Of a stretch of 64,000 nt of DNA, positions 55,529 to 64,000 are shown in pieces. The translations under genes were made by a program, and so were the position numbers. The DNA comes from Parabacteroides sp. GTDB taxonomy: Bacteria > Bacteroidota > Bacteroidia > Bacteroidales > Tannerellaceae. The DNA is taken from the NCBI GenBank assembly GCA_017481945.1, contig JAFUOJ010000009.1, forward strand, positions 124,001 through 188,000. Reading direction: 5' to 3'. The notes below the pieces were generated by a model that was given only the letters and a program-made list of their open reading frames with translations, ran no database searches and was not told the DNA's origin. How positions within the stretch are numbered: the stretch's first letter is position 1; each line of letters opens with the position of its first letter.

Positions 55529-56593
55529 CTATACTCCAAAACTTTCCCGATAAAAATCTAAAGACTCTATAATTTTTTCTTTACTTATCTGCTGATTTAT
55601 GCGAACCTCACCCACCTGTGCTAACAATGTAAAATTTATAACACCTGCTTCGTTCTTCTTATCATGAGTCATCAGTTCATATAAAGTATCATAATCCTTA
55701 CAGTCAAAAACAAACGGTGAATAATATTCTTTTAAATAATAAACCACCTGACTTAATTTTTCCATTGGAAAACTACAAACTTTATGGGATAGATACAATT
55801 CACTGACAATTCCAGCAGCTACAGCATGCCCATGCAATAAAGGTTTTCCCTTTTTAAAAGATAAACTTTCATAAGCATGACCTATTGTATGACCAAAATT
55901 TAAGGCTTTTCTAATTCCATGCTCCTTAGGATCTTCCTCTACGATACGTTCTTTTACTGCAACAGACTGCGCTACCATTCGATTCAAGAAGCTATAATCT
56001 ATCCGTGCATCTAAATCAAATAGGAAAACAGAAGCATAGATGTCCATAGAACTAATCAATGCATGTTTAACCATTTCTGCATAACCAGACAATAGATTAT
56101 CTCGATCTAATGTTTTTAAAAACTCACAATCAATAAACACACATTCTGGAGGATAAAAAGCCCCAACCTCATTCTTTAGTCCATTGAAATTAACTCCCGT
56201 TTTTCCTCCAACTGCAGCATCAACCGAAGCCATCAATGTCGTTGGGATATTCACTGTTCGTATACCTCTCTTAAAAGTAGCTCCAGCAAAACCTCCCATG
56301 TCTGTAATCATTCCTCCACCCAAATTGACTAATAAGGAATTTCGAGACGCTCCTTCGTTAGAAAGATACGACCAAATAGAGGCAACCTGCTCAATATTTT
56401 TGTTTGTATCACCGGCTTGAACTGTAATAACAGGAGCATTTTGAAATGCAGGGATATCCTTAACCAAAGGGTAACATTTTTCCTGTGTATTTGTATCTGT
56501 TAGTATAAACAACTTATCATAATCAAGAAGAGACAGGAATTTTTGTAATTCCTGTCTCATATCATTGCAAATAACCACTTTCTGTTTCGTCAT
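55529..56593 (-). CDS. aroB: 3-dehydroquinate synthase
   Basis: A 354-aa enzyme of the shikimate pathway that turns DAHP into 3-dehydroquinate with NAD+ and a divalent metal. Seen are the NAD site (LLVNLGGGMITDMGGFAG), the KRGIRTVNIPTTLMASVDAAVGGKTGVNF block, and metal ligands in GYAEMVKHAL (Glu), FGHTIGHAYE (His) and LLHGHAVAAG (His). Length is normal. It lies 12 bp after alaS on the same strand. Confidence 0.97.
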   Translation of the reverse strand: MTKQKVVICNDMRQELQKFLSLLDYDKLFILTDTNTQEKCYPLVKDIPAFQNAPVITVQAGDTNKNIEQVASIWSYLSNEGASRNSLLVNLGGGMITDMGGFAGATFKRGIRTVNIPTTLMASVDAAVGGKTGVNFNGLKNEVGAFYPPECVFIDCEFLKTLDRDNLLSGYAEMVKHALISSMDIYASVFLFDLDARIDYSFLNRMVAQSVAVKERIVEEDPKEHGIRKALNFGHTIGHAYESLSFKKGKPLLHGHAVAAGIVSELYLSHKVCSFPMEKLSQVVYYLKEYYSPFVFDCKDYDTLYELMTHDKKNEAGVINFTLLAQVGEVRINQQISKEKIIESLDFYRESFGV

Positions 56594-56605
56594 ACTTTCT
56601 GTTTT

Positions 56606-59227
56606 TTATACGGCTCCTATAAGCTCTTTCATTATTCCTAAAGCAATTGCCATTCCATTCAGATTTTTACCTCCTGCAGTCGCAAAATGAGGTTGGCCAC
56701 CACCGCCACCTTGAATATGTTTAGCTGCTTCCTTCACAATCTTACCAGCATGTAAACCATCTTTTACCAAATCATCACTCAACATTATCATCAATGTACA
56801 TTTAGCACTATCTGCAATAGCAGCCACAAATGCAAAACTACCTTCTGTCTCAGCTTTGATCTGGAAAGCCACATTTTTCATAGCATCTGGGTTACCCTTA
56901 CCAATAAATTGCATAACCTTTATACCCTTCACCACAGTTGCCTCATTGATGATTTCCTCTTTCAAACGCATTGCTTTTTCACGGATATAGTCCTCAATTT
57001 GTTTCTTCATATCCGCATTCTCTTCAATGGATTTCTTCATTGCTTGCGCCAGATTAGGAATATTGTTCATCAAAGAGCGTAATTCACTAATCAAATCTTG
57101 TTGTGCATAGTACATCTGATCTGCTCCCTCAGCCGTAACAGCTTCAATACGACGAACACCTGCGGCAATAGAACTTTCACCAATCACACGTAATGAGCCG
57201 ATCATACCTGTAGCAGGGATATGCGTACCACCACACAATTCTATAGAGTTCGCATACTTAACCACACGTACTTCATCTCCATATTTTTCACCGAACAAGG
57301 CCATAGCACCTAAAGCTTTTGCCTCTTCAATCGGCATATTACGATGTTCTTCTAATGGAATATTCTTTCGTATTCTCTGGTTCACTAAAACCTCTACTTT
57401 ACGTAGCTCTTCATTTGTCACTTTCTGGAAGTGTGAGAAGTCAAATCGTAAAGACTCCGGTGACACATAAGATCCTTTCTGTTCAACATGTGTACCCAAT
57501 ACTTCACGTAAAGCTTCATGTAACAAGTGCGTTGCAGAGTGATTACATTCACACTGAATACGTTTTTTCTCATTTATCTTAGCTGTAAATGTCACTGTTA
57601 CATCAGCAGGTAACTTTGTAACCAAATGAACAGGTAAATTATTTTCACGCTTTGTATCAATAATATCAATTGTTTCATCTTCTGCAATCAACCAGCCAGT
57701 ATCACCAACCTGACCACCCATTTCTGCATAAAAAGGAGTCTGATCTAAAACAACTTGATATAATACTTTATTCTTTTGTTTAATCTGACGGTAGCGTAAA
57801 ATTTCTGTCTCGCACTCAAACAAATCATAGCCGACAAACTTACATTCACCTTCTTTTAATACGATCCAGTCTCCTGTTTCAATAGCAGCAGCATTACGAG
57901 CACGTTCCTTTTGCTTCTGCATTTCAACATTAAACTCATCAATATTAGCTTCCATCCCATTTTCACGCAAAATCAATTCAGTCAAGTCCAATGGGAATCC
58001 GTATGTATCATATAAAGTAAAAGCGTCTACCCCACTAATAACGGTCTTTCCTGCAGCTTTTGTTTCTTCCATCTTTTTATCTAACAGACGGATACCTGTT
58101 TCCAAAGTACGTAAGAAAGACTCTTCCTCTTCTTTGATTACTTTTTCAATTAAAGTCTTTTGAGCGATCAATTCCGGATAAGCATCTCCCATCGTTTCGA
58201 TTAAAACCGGTAATAACTTATACATAAATGATTCTTTACGATCCAAGAATGTATAACCATAACGAACAGCACGACGTAAAATACGGCGAATAACATATCC
58301 CGCTTTTGCGTTTGAAGGTAACTGACCATCTGTGATTGCAAATGCTATAGTACGAATATGGTCTGCGATTACACGCATTGCAATATCCTTTTGCTTATCT
58401 ACCCCATACGTAGTACCAGCCATATCAGCAATTACCTTAATAATTGGCTGGAACACATCTGTATCGTAGTTAGATGTTTTACCTTGTAATGCCATACAAA
58501 GACGTTCAAATCCCATACCTGTATCTATTACGCGAGCAGGTAATGATTCTAATGAATTGTCCGCCTTGCGATTATATTGCATGAATACCAAATTCCAGAT
58601 CTCAATTACTTGCGGATGATCTTTATTTACCATTTCTTGTCCCGGAACCTTAGCACGTTCTTCTTCAGAACGAAGGTCAATATGAATTTCTGAACAAGGG
58701 CCACAGGGACCTGTATCCCCCATTTCCCAGAAATTATCATGTTTATTACCATTTATAATATGGTCTTTCGGCAAATATTTTTCCCAATAACCGGCTGCTT
58801 CATCATCTCGAGAAAGTCCTTCTGCCGGACTACCTTCGAATACCGTTGCATATAAACGTTCGGGATTTAATTTCAAAACATCAACTAAATACTCCCATGC
58901 CCAACTAATCGCCTCTTGTTTAAAATAGTCTCCAAACGACCAGTTACCTAACATTTCAAACATAGTATGGTGATAAGTATCATGTCCAACCTCTTCCAGG
59001 TCATTGTGTTTACCACTTACACGAAGACATTTCTGTGAATCTGCTACACGTGGATACTTACGAGGAACATTTCCCAAAATTATATCTTTAAACTGGTTCA
59101 TACCTGCATTAGTAAACATCAATGTAGGGTCACCTTTCACTACCATCGGAGCAGAAGGCACAATCTGGTGCTGTTTGGAAGCGAAGAAGTCTTTGAATGA
59201 TTCACGAATCTCTTTTGCTGTCAACAT
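56606..59227 (-). CDS. alaS: alanine--tRNA ligase
   Basis: An 873-aa class II synthetase that charges tRNA-Ala. It starts [20 protein letters not shown]; the catalytic core (about 1-440) has [12 protein letters not shown] and VFMQYNRK. The editing domain carries [11 protein letters not shown] and [12 protein letters not shown] (the two His and Cys-x3-His metal and editing residues), and the C-terminal C-Ala domain has [14 protein letters not shown]. Length matches the family. Divergent from the M23 peptidase gene; a TACTTTTG (minus, 59277-59270) may be its -7 box. Confidence 0.98.
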   Translation of the reverse strand: MLTAKEIRESFKDFFASKQHQIVPSAPMVVKGDPTLMFTNAGMNQFKDIILGNVPRKYPRVADSQKCLRVSGKHNDLEEVGHDTYHHTMFEMLGNWSFGDYFKQEAISWAWEYLVDVLKLNPERLYATVFEGSPAEGLSRDDEAAGYWEKYLPKDHIINGNKHDNFWEMGDTGPCGPCSEIHIDLRSEEERAKVPGQEMVNKDHPQVIEIWNLVFMQYNRKADNSLESLPARVIDTGMGFERLCMALQGKTSNYDTDVFQPIIKVIADMAGTTYGVDKQKDIAMRVIADHIRTIAFAITDGQLPSNAKAGYVIRRILRRAVRYGYTFLDRKESFMYKLLPVLIETMGDAYPELIAQKTLIEKVIKEEEESFLRTLETGIRLLDKKMEETKAAGKTVISGVDAFTLYDTYGFPLDLTELILRENGMEANIDEFNVEMQKQKERARNAAAIETGDWIVLKEGECKFVGYDLFECETEILRYRQIKQKNKVLYQVVLDQTPFYAEMGGQVGDTGWLIAEDETIDIIDTKRENNLPVHLVTKLPADVTVTFTAKINEKKRIQCECNHSATHLLHEALREVLGTHVEQKGSYVSPESLRFDFSHFQKVTNEELRKVEVLVNQRIRKNIPLEEHRNMPIEEAKALGAMALFGEKYGDEVRVVKYANSIELCGGTHIPATGMIGSLRVIGESSIAAGVRRIEAVTAEGADQMYYAQQDLISELRSLMNNIPNLAQAMKKSIEENADMKKQIEDYIREKAMRLKEEIINEATVVKGIKVMQFIGKGNPDAMKNVAFQIKAETEGSFAFVAAIADSAKCTLMIMLSDDLVKDGLHAGKIVKEAAKHIQGGGGGQPHFATAGGKNLNGMAIALGIMKELIGAV

Positions 59228-59265
59228 AATCTATTATATAGTCTCGTTAATATTCTGAAAAACAA

Positions 59266-59296
59266 TTTGCAAAAGTACAGTAAATTATTATTTTTG
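59266..59296 (+). promoter_or_regulatory. consensus promoter for the M23 peptidase gene
   Basis: TTTG (59266-59269), 19-nt spacer, TATTTTTG (59289-59296). It abuts the minus-strand CAAAAGTA (59270-59277), the likely alaS -7 box, so the divergent promoters nearly overlap. Confidence 0.75.
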
Positions 59297-59322
59297 CACA
59301 TATTCAAGCAAGAAAATATTTG

Positions 59323-60306
59323 ATGAAACTATTCAAAAACAGAAAAACATATTACTTATATAATCCTAACACTCTCAATTATGAACGTGTTTATCCTTCT
59401 GCTAAAGATCGCTTTTTAGGATTACTCAGACACCTCAGTATCGGTATCATAATTGGAGTGGGTGTCTTTTTTCTTTTATCGAGTATATATGATTCTCCAA
59501 TTGAATCTCTTTTAAAAAAAGAAAACAAGCTATTACAAACGCAATATGAGGTTCTTTCTTTACGTCTGAATGAAGCATTAGAAGTTCTTAGCGACATACA
59601 ACAACGGGATGAGAACCTATACCGAACTATATTCCAAGCAGAATCTATCCCCGAATCAGTTCGTAAATCTGGCTTTGGCGGCTCCAATCGTTATGAACAT
59701 TTGATGAGTCTTTCTAATCCGGAATTAGTGGTTAATACGACACAAAAGATGGATATGCTAAGCAAACAACTTTACGTACAGTCCAACTCTTTAGAGGAGC
59801 TCATTTCTTTAGGGAAAACTCAAGACGAACGAAACAAATGTATTCCAGCCATTCAACCCATTGCTAATAAAGATTTAAAACGTACAGCTTCTGGATATGG
59901 TATGCGTATTGATCCTATTTACCGTACGCCACGTTTCCATTCCGGAATGGACTTCTCTGCCAAAGTAGGAACAGATGTTTATGCAACAGGAGATGGCGTT
60001 GTTACTTTCGCTGCTTGGAAACAGGGATACGGAAACTGTTTAATGATTGACCACGGATATGGATATCAAACCCTTTACGGTCATCTTAGCAAGTACAAAG
60101 CCCGTGTCGGACAGCGAGTAAAACGAGGCGAAGTGATCGGACAAGTAGGAAATACGGGGAAATCAACCGGACCACACCTTCACTATGAAGTAATCGTTCG
60201 AGGCAGATACGATAATCCATCCAAATATTACTACATGGATTTAACACCAGAAGAATACGACCGAATGATACAAATTGCGGAAAATCACGGTCAGGTTATG
60301 GATTAA
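59323..60306 (+). CDS. M23-family peptidoglycan endopeptidase (LytM domain)
   Basis: A 327-aa protein from ATG 59323 (the TTG before it is unlikely). It has a basic cytoplasmic N-terminus, one membrane helix (about 33-55), a coiled coil (about 63-100) and a C-terminal LytM/M23 domain (about 200-305) with Zn ligands in FHSGMDFSA (His, Asp) and PHLHYEV (His). Intact metal ligands suggest it cuts cross-links or activates amidases during growth. It is 15 bp before the MerR gene, so likely co-transcribed. Confidence 0.93.
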   Translation: MKLFKNRKTYYLYNPNTLNYERVYPSAKDRFLGLLRHLSIGIIIGVGVFFLLSSIYDSPIESLLKKENKLLQTQYEVLSLRLNEALEVLSDIQQRDENLYRTIFQAESIPESVRKSGFGGSNRYEHLMSLSNPELVVNTTQKMDMLSKQLYVQSNSLEELISLGKTQDERNKCIPAIQPIANKDLKRTASGYGMRIDPIYRTPRFHSGMDFSAKVGTDVYATGDGVVTFAAWKQGYGNCLMIDHGYGYQTLYGHLSKYKARVGQRVKRGEVIGQVGNTGKSTGPHLHYEVIVRGRYDNPSKYYYMDLTPEEYDRMIQIAENHGQVMD

Positions 60307-60321
60307 ATAGAGTTTAACACA

Positions 60322-60678
60322 ATGGCATTAAATAAAGATAAAAAGCTGAAACTCTATTTTTCCATTAGTGAAGTAGCACAGATGTTTGATGTGAATGAAT
60401 CAACATTACGTTTTTGGGAAAAAGAGTTTAATCAAATACGTCCCCGTAAAACAGGTAAAGGAACACGGTTTTATCGCCAAGAAGACATTGACATAATCCG
60501 ATTAATATACCATTTAGTGAAAGAACGTGGTATGACCTTAGAAGGAGCACGTAAGAAATTAAAAGAGAATCCAGAGACTACAGTTCGTCATGAAGAAATA
60601 GTAAATCGGTTGAAACAAATCAAAGATGAGTTGTTAGATTTAAAAGAAGCTTTTGACGCATTAGATACTGCCAGATAA
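60322..60678 (+). CDS. MerR-family transcriptional regulator
   Basis: A 118-aa regulator with an N-terminal MerR winged helix-turn-helix (about 12-80): FSISEVAQMFDVNESTLRFWEKEF, then RFYRQEDIDIIRLIYHLVKERGMTLEGARKKL. The rest is a short helical tail (KQIKDELLDLKEAF) for dimerisation, with no metal or ligand domain. This compact type is widespread in Bacteroidales. Linked to the M23 gene by 15 bp. Confidence 0.92.
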   Translation: MALNKDKKLKLYFSISEVAQMFDVNESTLRFWEKEFNQIRPRKTGKGTRFYRQEDIDIIRLIYHLVKERGMTLEGARKKLKENPETTVRHEEIVNRLKQIKDELLDLKEAFDALDTAR

Positions 60679-60764
60679 GTATTTTACCGAAAACAAACAT
60701 CTATAATTTTAGCTTGTTACATCGGAAAATCGTACCTTCGCAAGCAATTTAATAAGATATTAAT

Positions 60765-61160
60765 ATGGAAATTACAGGGAAAATTATTGCAGTACTACCT
60801 GAACAAGGAGGTATTAGCAGAAATGGAAATGAATGGAAAAAGCAGGAATACGTATTAGAAACACATGATCAATATCCAAGAAAAGTCTGCTTTCAAATAT
60901 TTGGTGCAGACCGAATTGCCCAAGCAGCAATACAGCCGGGTGAAGAATTAATCGTTTATTTCGACATCGATAGCCGCGAATATCAGGGACGTTGGTTTAC
61001 AAATATCAGTGCATGGAAAGTAGAACGCCCAATGGCAGCAACACCTCAGTCAGCTCCGGGTATGATTACTCCTGAGAATGTAATGCCTTCCGCAGCTCCA
61101 ACCATGCAGTCTGCACCTGATTTTGGTCCTGCAAATCCTATTGATGATCTACCTTTCTGA
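60765..61160 (+). CDS. DUF3127 OB-fold-like protein with SSB-like C-terminal tip
   Basis: A 131-aa protein. Residues 1-88 match DUF3127 (MEITGKIIAVLPEQGGISRNG, KVCFQIFGADRI, GRWFTNISAWKVER), a small beta-barrel domain thought to be OB-like. A Pro/Ala-rich linker (about 90-122) leads to the last residues NPIDDLPF. This layout (OB domain, flexible linker, acidic tip ending Pro-Phe) copies single-stranded DNA-binding protein, whose tip recruits repair and replication proteins. Function unproven; ssDNA binding is an inference. The exchanger gene begins 1 bp after the stop. Confidence 0.82.
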   Translation: MEITGKIIAVLPEQGGISRNGNEWKKQEYVLETHDQYPRKVCFQIFGADRIAQAAIQPGEELIVYFDIDSREYQGRWFTNISAWKVERPMAATPQSAPGMITPENVMPSAAPTMQSAPDFGPANPIDDLPF

Positions 61161-61161
61161 T

Positions 61162-62115
61162 ATGGATATAGTTTTATTAATTGGAGGACTACTTTTAATA
61201 CTGATCGGAGCAAATGCTTTGACAGATGGAGCCGCAGCTGTCGCCAAGCGATTCCATATATCCAGTTTAGTCATCGGATTAACCATTGTTGCTTTTGGCA
61301 CATCAGCCCCCGAACTGACGGTGAGTGTAGTATCCGCATTAAAGGGGAATGCCGATATGGCAATTGGTAATGTTGTCGGAAGTAACATCTTCAATGCCTT
61401 GATGATTGTAGGATGTACTGCTGTTATTGTTCCAATCAGTGTAACAAAGGGTACGTTAAGTAAAGAAATACCACTGTGTATACTCTCTTCTCTCGTATTA
61501 CTCATCTGTGCAAATGACGTCCTAATCGACAAAGCCACAGAGAATACTATCAGCGGAAGCGATGGCTTACTTCTTTTATGCTTCTTCTTAATTTTCTTAG
61601 GATACACATTCGCCATTGCTCATAACGGAAGCGGAGAAGGCGAGTCTGAGATTAAGGATATGCCTATCTGGAAATCCTCCTTATTTATCATAGGAGGTTT
61701 AGCCGGATTAATTTACGGCGGACAGTTCTTTGTTGACGGAGCCTCTGGCATTGCCCGTAGCTTAGGAGTCAGCGAATCCATCATCGGCTTAACATTAGTT
61801 GCAGGGGGTACTTCTCTTCCGGAATTAGCCACTTCTGTTGTCGCAGCTCTGAAAAAAAATCCTGAGATGGCTATCGGGAATGTGATAGGTTCCAACCTTT
61901 TCAACCTGTTCTTCGTCTTAGGATGTAGTGCAACGATAAGTCCACTGGGTATGCAAGGTATCACCAATATGGACCTTGGAGTCCTAATCGGATCTAGTAT
62001 ATTACTTTATATTTTTGGATGGTTCTTTAAAACACGGACAATAACAAGGATAGAAGGTATTGTCATGATTGCTTGTTACGTAGGCTATACTGCCTATCTA
62101 ATTTCTCTATCTTAA
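61162..62115 (+). CDS. calcium/sodium antiporter (YrbG family)
   Basis: A 317-aa Ca2+:cation antiporter. ATG 61162 gives MDIVLLIGGLLLILIGANALTD, a normal start; the frame extends upstream inside the DUF3127 gene but those codons are not plausible. Two inverted halves carry the alpha repeats FGTSAPELTVSVVSALKGN and GGTSLPELATSVVAALKKN with the ion-binding Glu, each followed by a GNVVGSN/GNVIGSN motif. About ten helices. It may use the Na+ gradient built by oadGAB. Starts 1 bp after the DUF3127 gene. Confidence 0.92.
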   Translation: MDIVLLIGGLLLILIGANALTDGAAAVAKRFHISSLVIGLTIVAFGTSAPELTVSVVSALKGNADMAIGNVVGSNIFNALMIVGCTAVIVPISVTKGTLSKEIPLCILSSLVLLICANDVLIDKATENTISGSDGLLLLCFFLIFLGYTFAIAHNGSGEGESEIKDMPIWKSSLFIIGGLAGLIYGGQFFVDGASGIARSLGVSESIIGLTLVAGGTSLPELATSVVAALKKNPEMAIGNVIGSNLFNLFFVLGCSATISPLGMQGITNMDLGVLIGSSILLYIFGWFFKTRTITRIEGIVMIACYVGYTAYLISLS

Positions 62116-62153
62116 AATCAAGTTCCTCTTACATTTTAAATCATATAGAGATT

Positions 62154-62468
62154 ATGAGTAGGATACCTAAACAAATGTTAGAATACAGTGCCTTTCTGAA
62201 GAAACTTAAAAGCACCGTTGAGCTACAAAAGATGACAGCCCAAGAACGTTTGATTTATGAACTACAGATCGGAGCTGAACGAGATTTTTATATCTGTTGG
62301 GACGAACAATACGAAAAAGGAGTCGAAAAAGGAATTGAGGAAGGGGAAGCTAACGGGAAAGCAAAAGAGCAACGGCTCATTGCGACCAATCTTAAAAAGA
62401 GTGGTATTGACCTGCAAACCATCGTTTCCTGCACAGGTTTATCTTTAGAAGAGGTAGAGAAGCTGTAA
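62154..62468 (+). CDS. Rpn/PD-(D/E)XK-transposase-family C-terminal fragment
   Basis: A 104-aa ORF that looks like the C-terminal end of the Rpn (YhgA-like) / PD-(D/E)XK nuclease family transposase proteins: a helical MLEYSAFLKKLKSTVELQK part, a Glu/Gly/Lys-rich run (EKGVEKGIEEGEANGKAK) and an ATNLKKSGIDLQTIVSCTGLSLEEVEKL end, which is the usual tail. The N-terminal nuclease domain with its Asp/Glu/Lys residues is missing. It may be a decayed gene or a short stand-alone version; Rpn families are known for internal starts that make small C-terminal products. Confidence 0.65.
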   Translation: MSRIPKQMLEYSAFLKKLKSTVELQKMTAQERLIYELQIGAERDFYICWDEQYEKGVEKGIEEGEANGKAKEQRLIATNLKKSGIDLQTIVSCTGLSLEEVEKL

Positions 62469-62493
62469 CTCTTTAGAGTTTAACTTATAAAAA

Positions 62494-62536
62494 GAAGCGA
62501 ATAATCGGATTGGATTCAATCCGGTTATTCGCTTTC
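62494..62536 (+). terminator. terminator after the Rpn-like fragment
   Basis: A 19-bp stem (62494-62512 with 62517-62536; one G-U and one bulge) with a 4-nt loop, followed by ttgtttcg. Just upstream of the 23-bp array. Confidence 0.65.
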
Positions 62537-62573
62537 TTGTTTCGTACAATCAGGACTGCTGGATGTACTTTTC

Positions 62574-62757
62574 AATACCCCACAAGGTATCGAGTCAATA
62601 CCTTATAAGGTATCGGTTCAATACCCGGTAAGGTATTACGCTAATACCCTATAAGGTATCGACCTAATACCTTACCGGGTATTCGTGTAATAACTTATCG
62701 GTTATCGAGTCAATAACTGGTAAGTTATTGGAGTAATAAATAAGGGGAGATTAAGAC
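62574..62757. repeat. 23-bp-period tandem array of covarying palindromes
   Basis: AATACC or AATAAC starts at 62574, 62597, 62620, 62643, 62666, 62689 and 62712, with a degenerate eighth at 62735, exactly 23 bp apart. Each unit is a short palindrome: ATACC pairs with GGTAT in units 1-5, and ATAAC with GTTAT in units 6-7, so both arms changed together. Unit 3 (62620-62637) and unit 5 (62666-62683) are exact 18-bp reverse complements. The period is not a multiple of three, so it is non-coding. It lies between converging genes. Confidence 0.9.
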
Positions 62758-62762
62758 ATAAA

Positions 62763-62791
62763 AAAACCGTCCCTCTTGGAAGGACGGTTTT
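62763..62791. terminator. bidirectional terminator before the surface-protein gene
   Basis: A perfect 10-bp stem aaaaccgtcc/ggacggtttt (62763-62772 with 62782-62791), 9-nt loop, with A and T runs on the two sides; 24 bp from the minus-strand stop. Confidence 0.85.
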
Positions 62792-62814
62792 CTTTATATA
62801 AGTAGAATCTTATT

Positions 62815-64000
62815 TTATTCATTAATACTTTCTATTGTAACACCAGTTACTGTATTATTGCCATTACTTTCAGCTGGCTTATTATAAGTCAAACTTCCAT
62901 ATACCGCTCCATATGTAGTAACAGATTCTTTATAACCATTTGCATTATCCTGAACAATTTTCACGTTTTCTACTGTGTTACCACTAACTGCATTCTCATC
63001 TGTATCATTAGTATAACCGACAATACCTCCAAGATCACGGTAAGCTGTAATAGTTACATTTTTTACAGAACAACCACTAATAGAGTTTAGTAGATTTGTA
63101 AAACCAGCAATACCACCAACTTTATCTCCATTATCGTATTCACCATTTATTAATTCAGGAACAGATGTAATTGTTCCACCTATAACATGACAATTTTTAA
63201 TAACTTCTGACTCTGCAGTAGAATATCCCACAATACCACCTGCATAATGGCTACTTAAAATATTTACATCTTCTAATGTAACGTTTTGAATAGTTGCATT
63301 TAAAACAGTTCCAAAAAGACCTGCTGTTGCATATTTAGCCTCCTTAGAGACTACAGTTAAATTACTAATCTTATAGTTATTTCCATCAAATATACCTTTA
63401 AATGTTGGTGTCGGATGACTAGCAATAGTTGCTCCCCCAATCGGTGTCCAATTTACATTTGACAAATCAATATTAGCAGTTAATTTAATAGTTTTACCAC
63501 TAAAATCATTACCGTCATTAACTGTAGTCGCAAACCAATTCATACCTGCTGCTGAAGAAATTTCATATTCACCTGTAGTAGCATTTAAAGAAACACCGTC
63601 TGCAACAAGTTGTTTTCCGTCAACTATGATGTAAGAACCATCGTCACCATATTCATATCCACCGTTAACCATAGTACAACCATTCATAGTTAAAACAGCT
63701 CCTGCGACAGCACTAACACCATCAAAATATTGATCTGTTGTATTAACGTCACTTACATCAATAGTACAGTTGGTCATTGTTGTATTTTGATAGAAACGAA
63801 CCATTCCATAAAGACCATTACCTGTAATATTACAGTTAGTCATTTCAACTGAACTAATAGCACGACCGAAAGAACACCATCCAGACAAGTTACAATCTTT
63901 AAAGACAACATTACCATCACCATTATCAAAATGGATAGAATATGCATCATTTGGATTACTAAATGTACAACCTTCAAAAATCACAGTACCGTCTACATCG
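62815..64000 (-). CDS. GLUG/right-handed beta-helix surface protein (5' partial)
   Basis: The C-terminal 395 or so residues of a large protein; the frame is open to the window edge, so the start is outside (the GTG at 63984 is internal). The sequence is a run of short beta-helix rungs rich in Asn, Gly, Thr and Val (VEMTNCNITGNGLYG, TTMTNCTIDVSD) followed by GLUG-type motifs (AGLFGTVLNATIQNVTLEDVNI, AGGIVGYSTAESEVIKNC, GGIAGFTNLLNSISGC, LGGIVGYTNDTDENAVSGN). Such proteins act as adhesins or cell-surface fibres in gut Bacteroidales. There is no C-terminal sorting domain; it ends TVTGVTIESINE. Function at the surface is inferred. Confidence 0.82.
   Translation of the reverse strand, partial: DVDGTVIFEGCTFSNPNDAYSIHFDNGDGNVVFKDCNLSGWCSFGRAISSVEMTNCNITGNGLYGMVRFYQNTTMTNCTIDVSDVNTTDQYFDGVSAVAGAVLTMNGCTMVNGGYEYGDDGSYIIVDGKQLVADGVSLNATTGEYEISSAAGMNWFATTVNDGNDFSGKTIKLTANIDLSNVNWTPIGGATIASHPTPTFKGIFDGNNYKISNLTVVSKEAKYATAGLFGTVLNATIQNVTLEDVNILSSHYAGGIVGYSTAESEVIKNCHVIGGTITSVPELINGEYDNGDKVGGIAGFTNLLNSISGCSVKNVTITAYRDLGGIVGYTNDTDENAVSGNTVENVKIVQDNANGYKESVTTYGAVYGSLTYNKPAESNGNNTVTGVTIESINE

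Noticed and set aside
62574..62757. CRISPR array or coding tandem repeat
   Set aside because: Unit is 23 bp with no unique spacers; period is not a multiple of three and frames are interrupted.

Overview
The window looks like chromosome of a low-GC, obligately anaerobic member of the Bacteroidales (phylum Bacteroidota). The evidence is the atpDC-x-BEFHAG order of the F-type ATP synthase operon, a class III (anaerobic) ribonucleotide reductase with its activase, a Na+-pumping oxaloacetate decarboxylase (oadGAB), a TamB/TamL pair with a lipoprotein-type Omp85 protein, BtuB/BtuG/BtuF-type B12 uptake under a cobalamin riboswitch, C10 (streptopain-like) cysteine proteases, acidic lipoprotein surface signals, and many promoters of the Bacteroidetes type (TTTG, about 19-21 nt, TAnnTTTG). 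I cannot fix the genus from sequence alone.

Layout. 1-4491: end of an RND efflux operon (TolC-like channel, then RND pump). 4775-5920: an unrecognised polytopic membrane protein. 5980-9448: carB behind a consensus promoter, a 34-codon leader ORF and a strong intrinsic terminator, which looks like an attenuator. 9546-10919: a Tat-signal sulfide:quinone oxidoreductase. 10943-11363: a long hairpin, a 40-41 bp palindromic repeat array and an 18-bp inverted repeat. 11374-15883 (minus): riboswitch - btuB - btuG - btuF. 16165-23338: the ATP synthase operon. 23494-26260: nrdD-nrdG.

26270-32208 is the most unusual part. Two cassettes, each holding a C10 protease and a partner gene, lie side by side. 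In the first the partner is a serpin; in the second it is a 262-aa lipoprotein I do not recognise. Both cassettes are bordered by nearly identical DNA: the 3' end of nrdG plus a 41-bp palindromic array on one side, and a remnant of a secreted-protein C-terminus on the other. The enclosed genes are strongly diverged. The second protease carries two compensating frameshifts in its propeptide.

32296-43147: a Spy-like periplasmic protein (minus), tamB-tamL (plus), three small secreted proteins (minus; two have SH3b domains) whose two transcription units share a duplicated structured leader, and a BF3164-type propeller lipoprotein. 43208-48486 (minus): PASTA - rluD - ddl - acyltransferase operon, rpmH and a TPR protein. 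48671-52100: oadGAB. 52278-55383: a DUF349 protein and an ATP-grasp protein of unknown substrate. 55418-59227 (minus): alaS - aroB - tRNA-Pro(GGG). 59323-62115: M23 peptidase, MerR regulator, a DUF3127 protein with an SSB-like acidic tip, and a Na+/Ca2+ exchanger. 62154-64000: a fragment of an Rpn/PD-(D/E)XK-transposase-type protein, a 23-bp-period array of covarying palindromes, and the 3' part of a GLUG/beta-helix surface protein running off the window.

A recurring pattern is that every palindromic repeat array in the window sits between the 3' ends of convergent genes, where it could act as a two-way terminator, an mRNA 3'-end protector or a recombination substrate.
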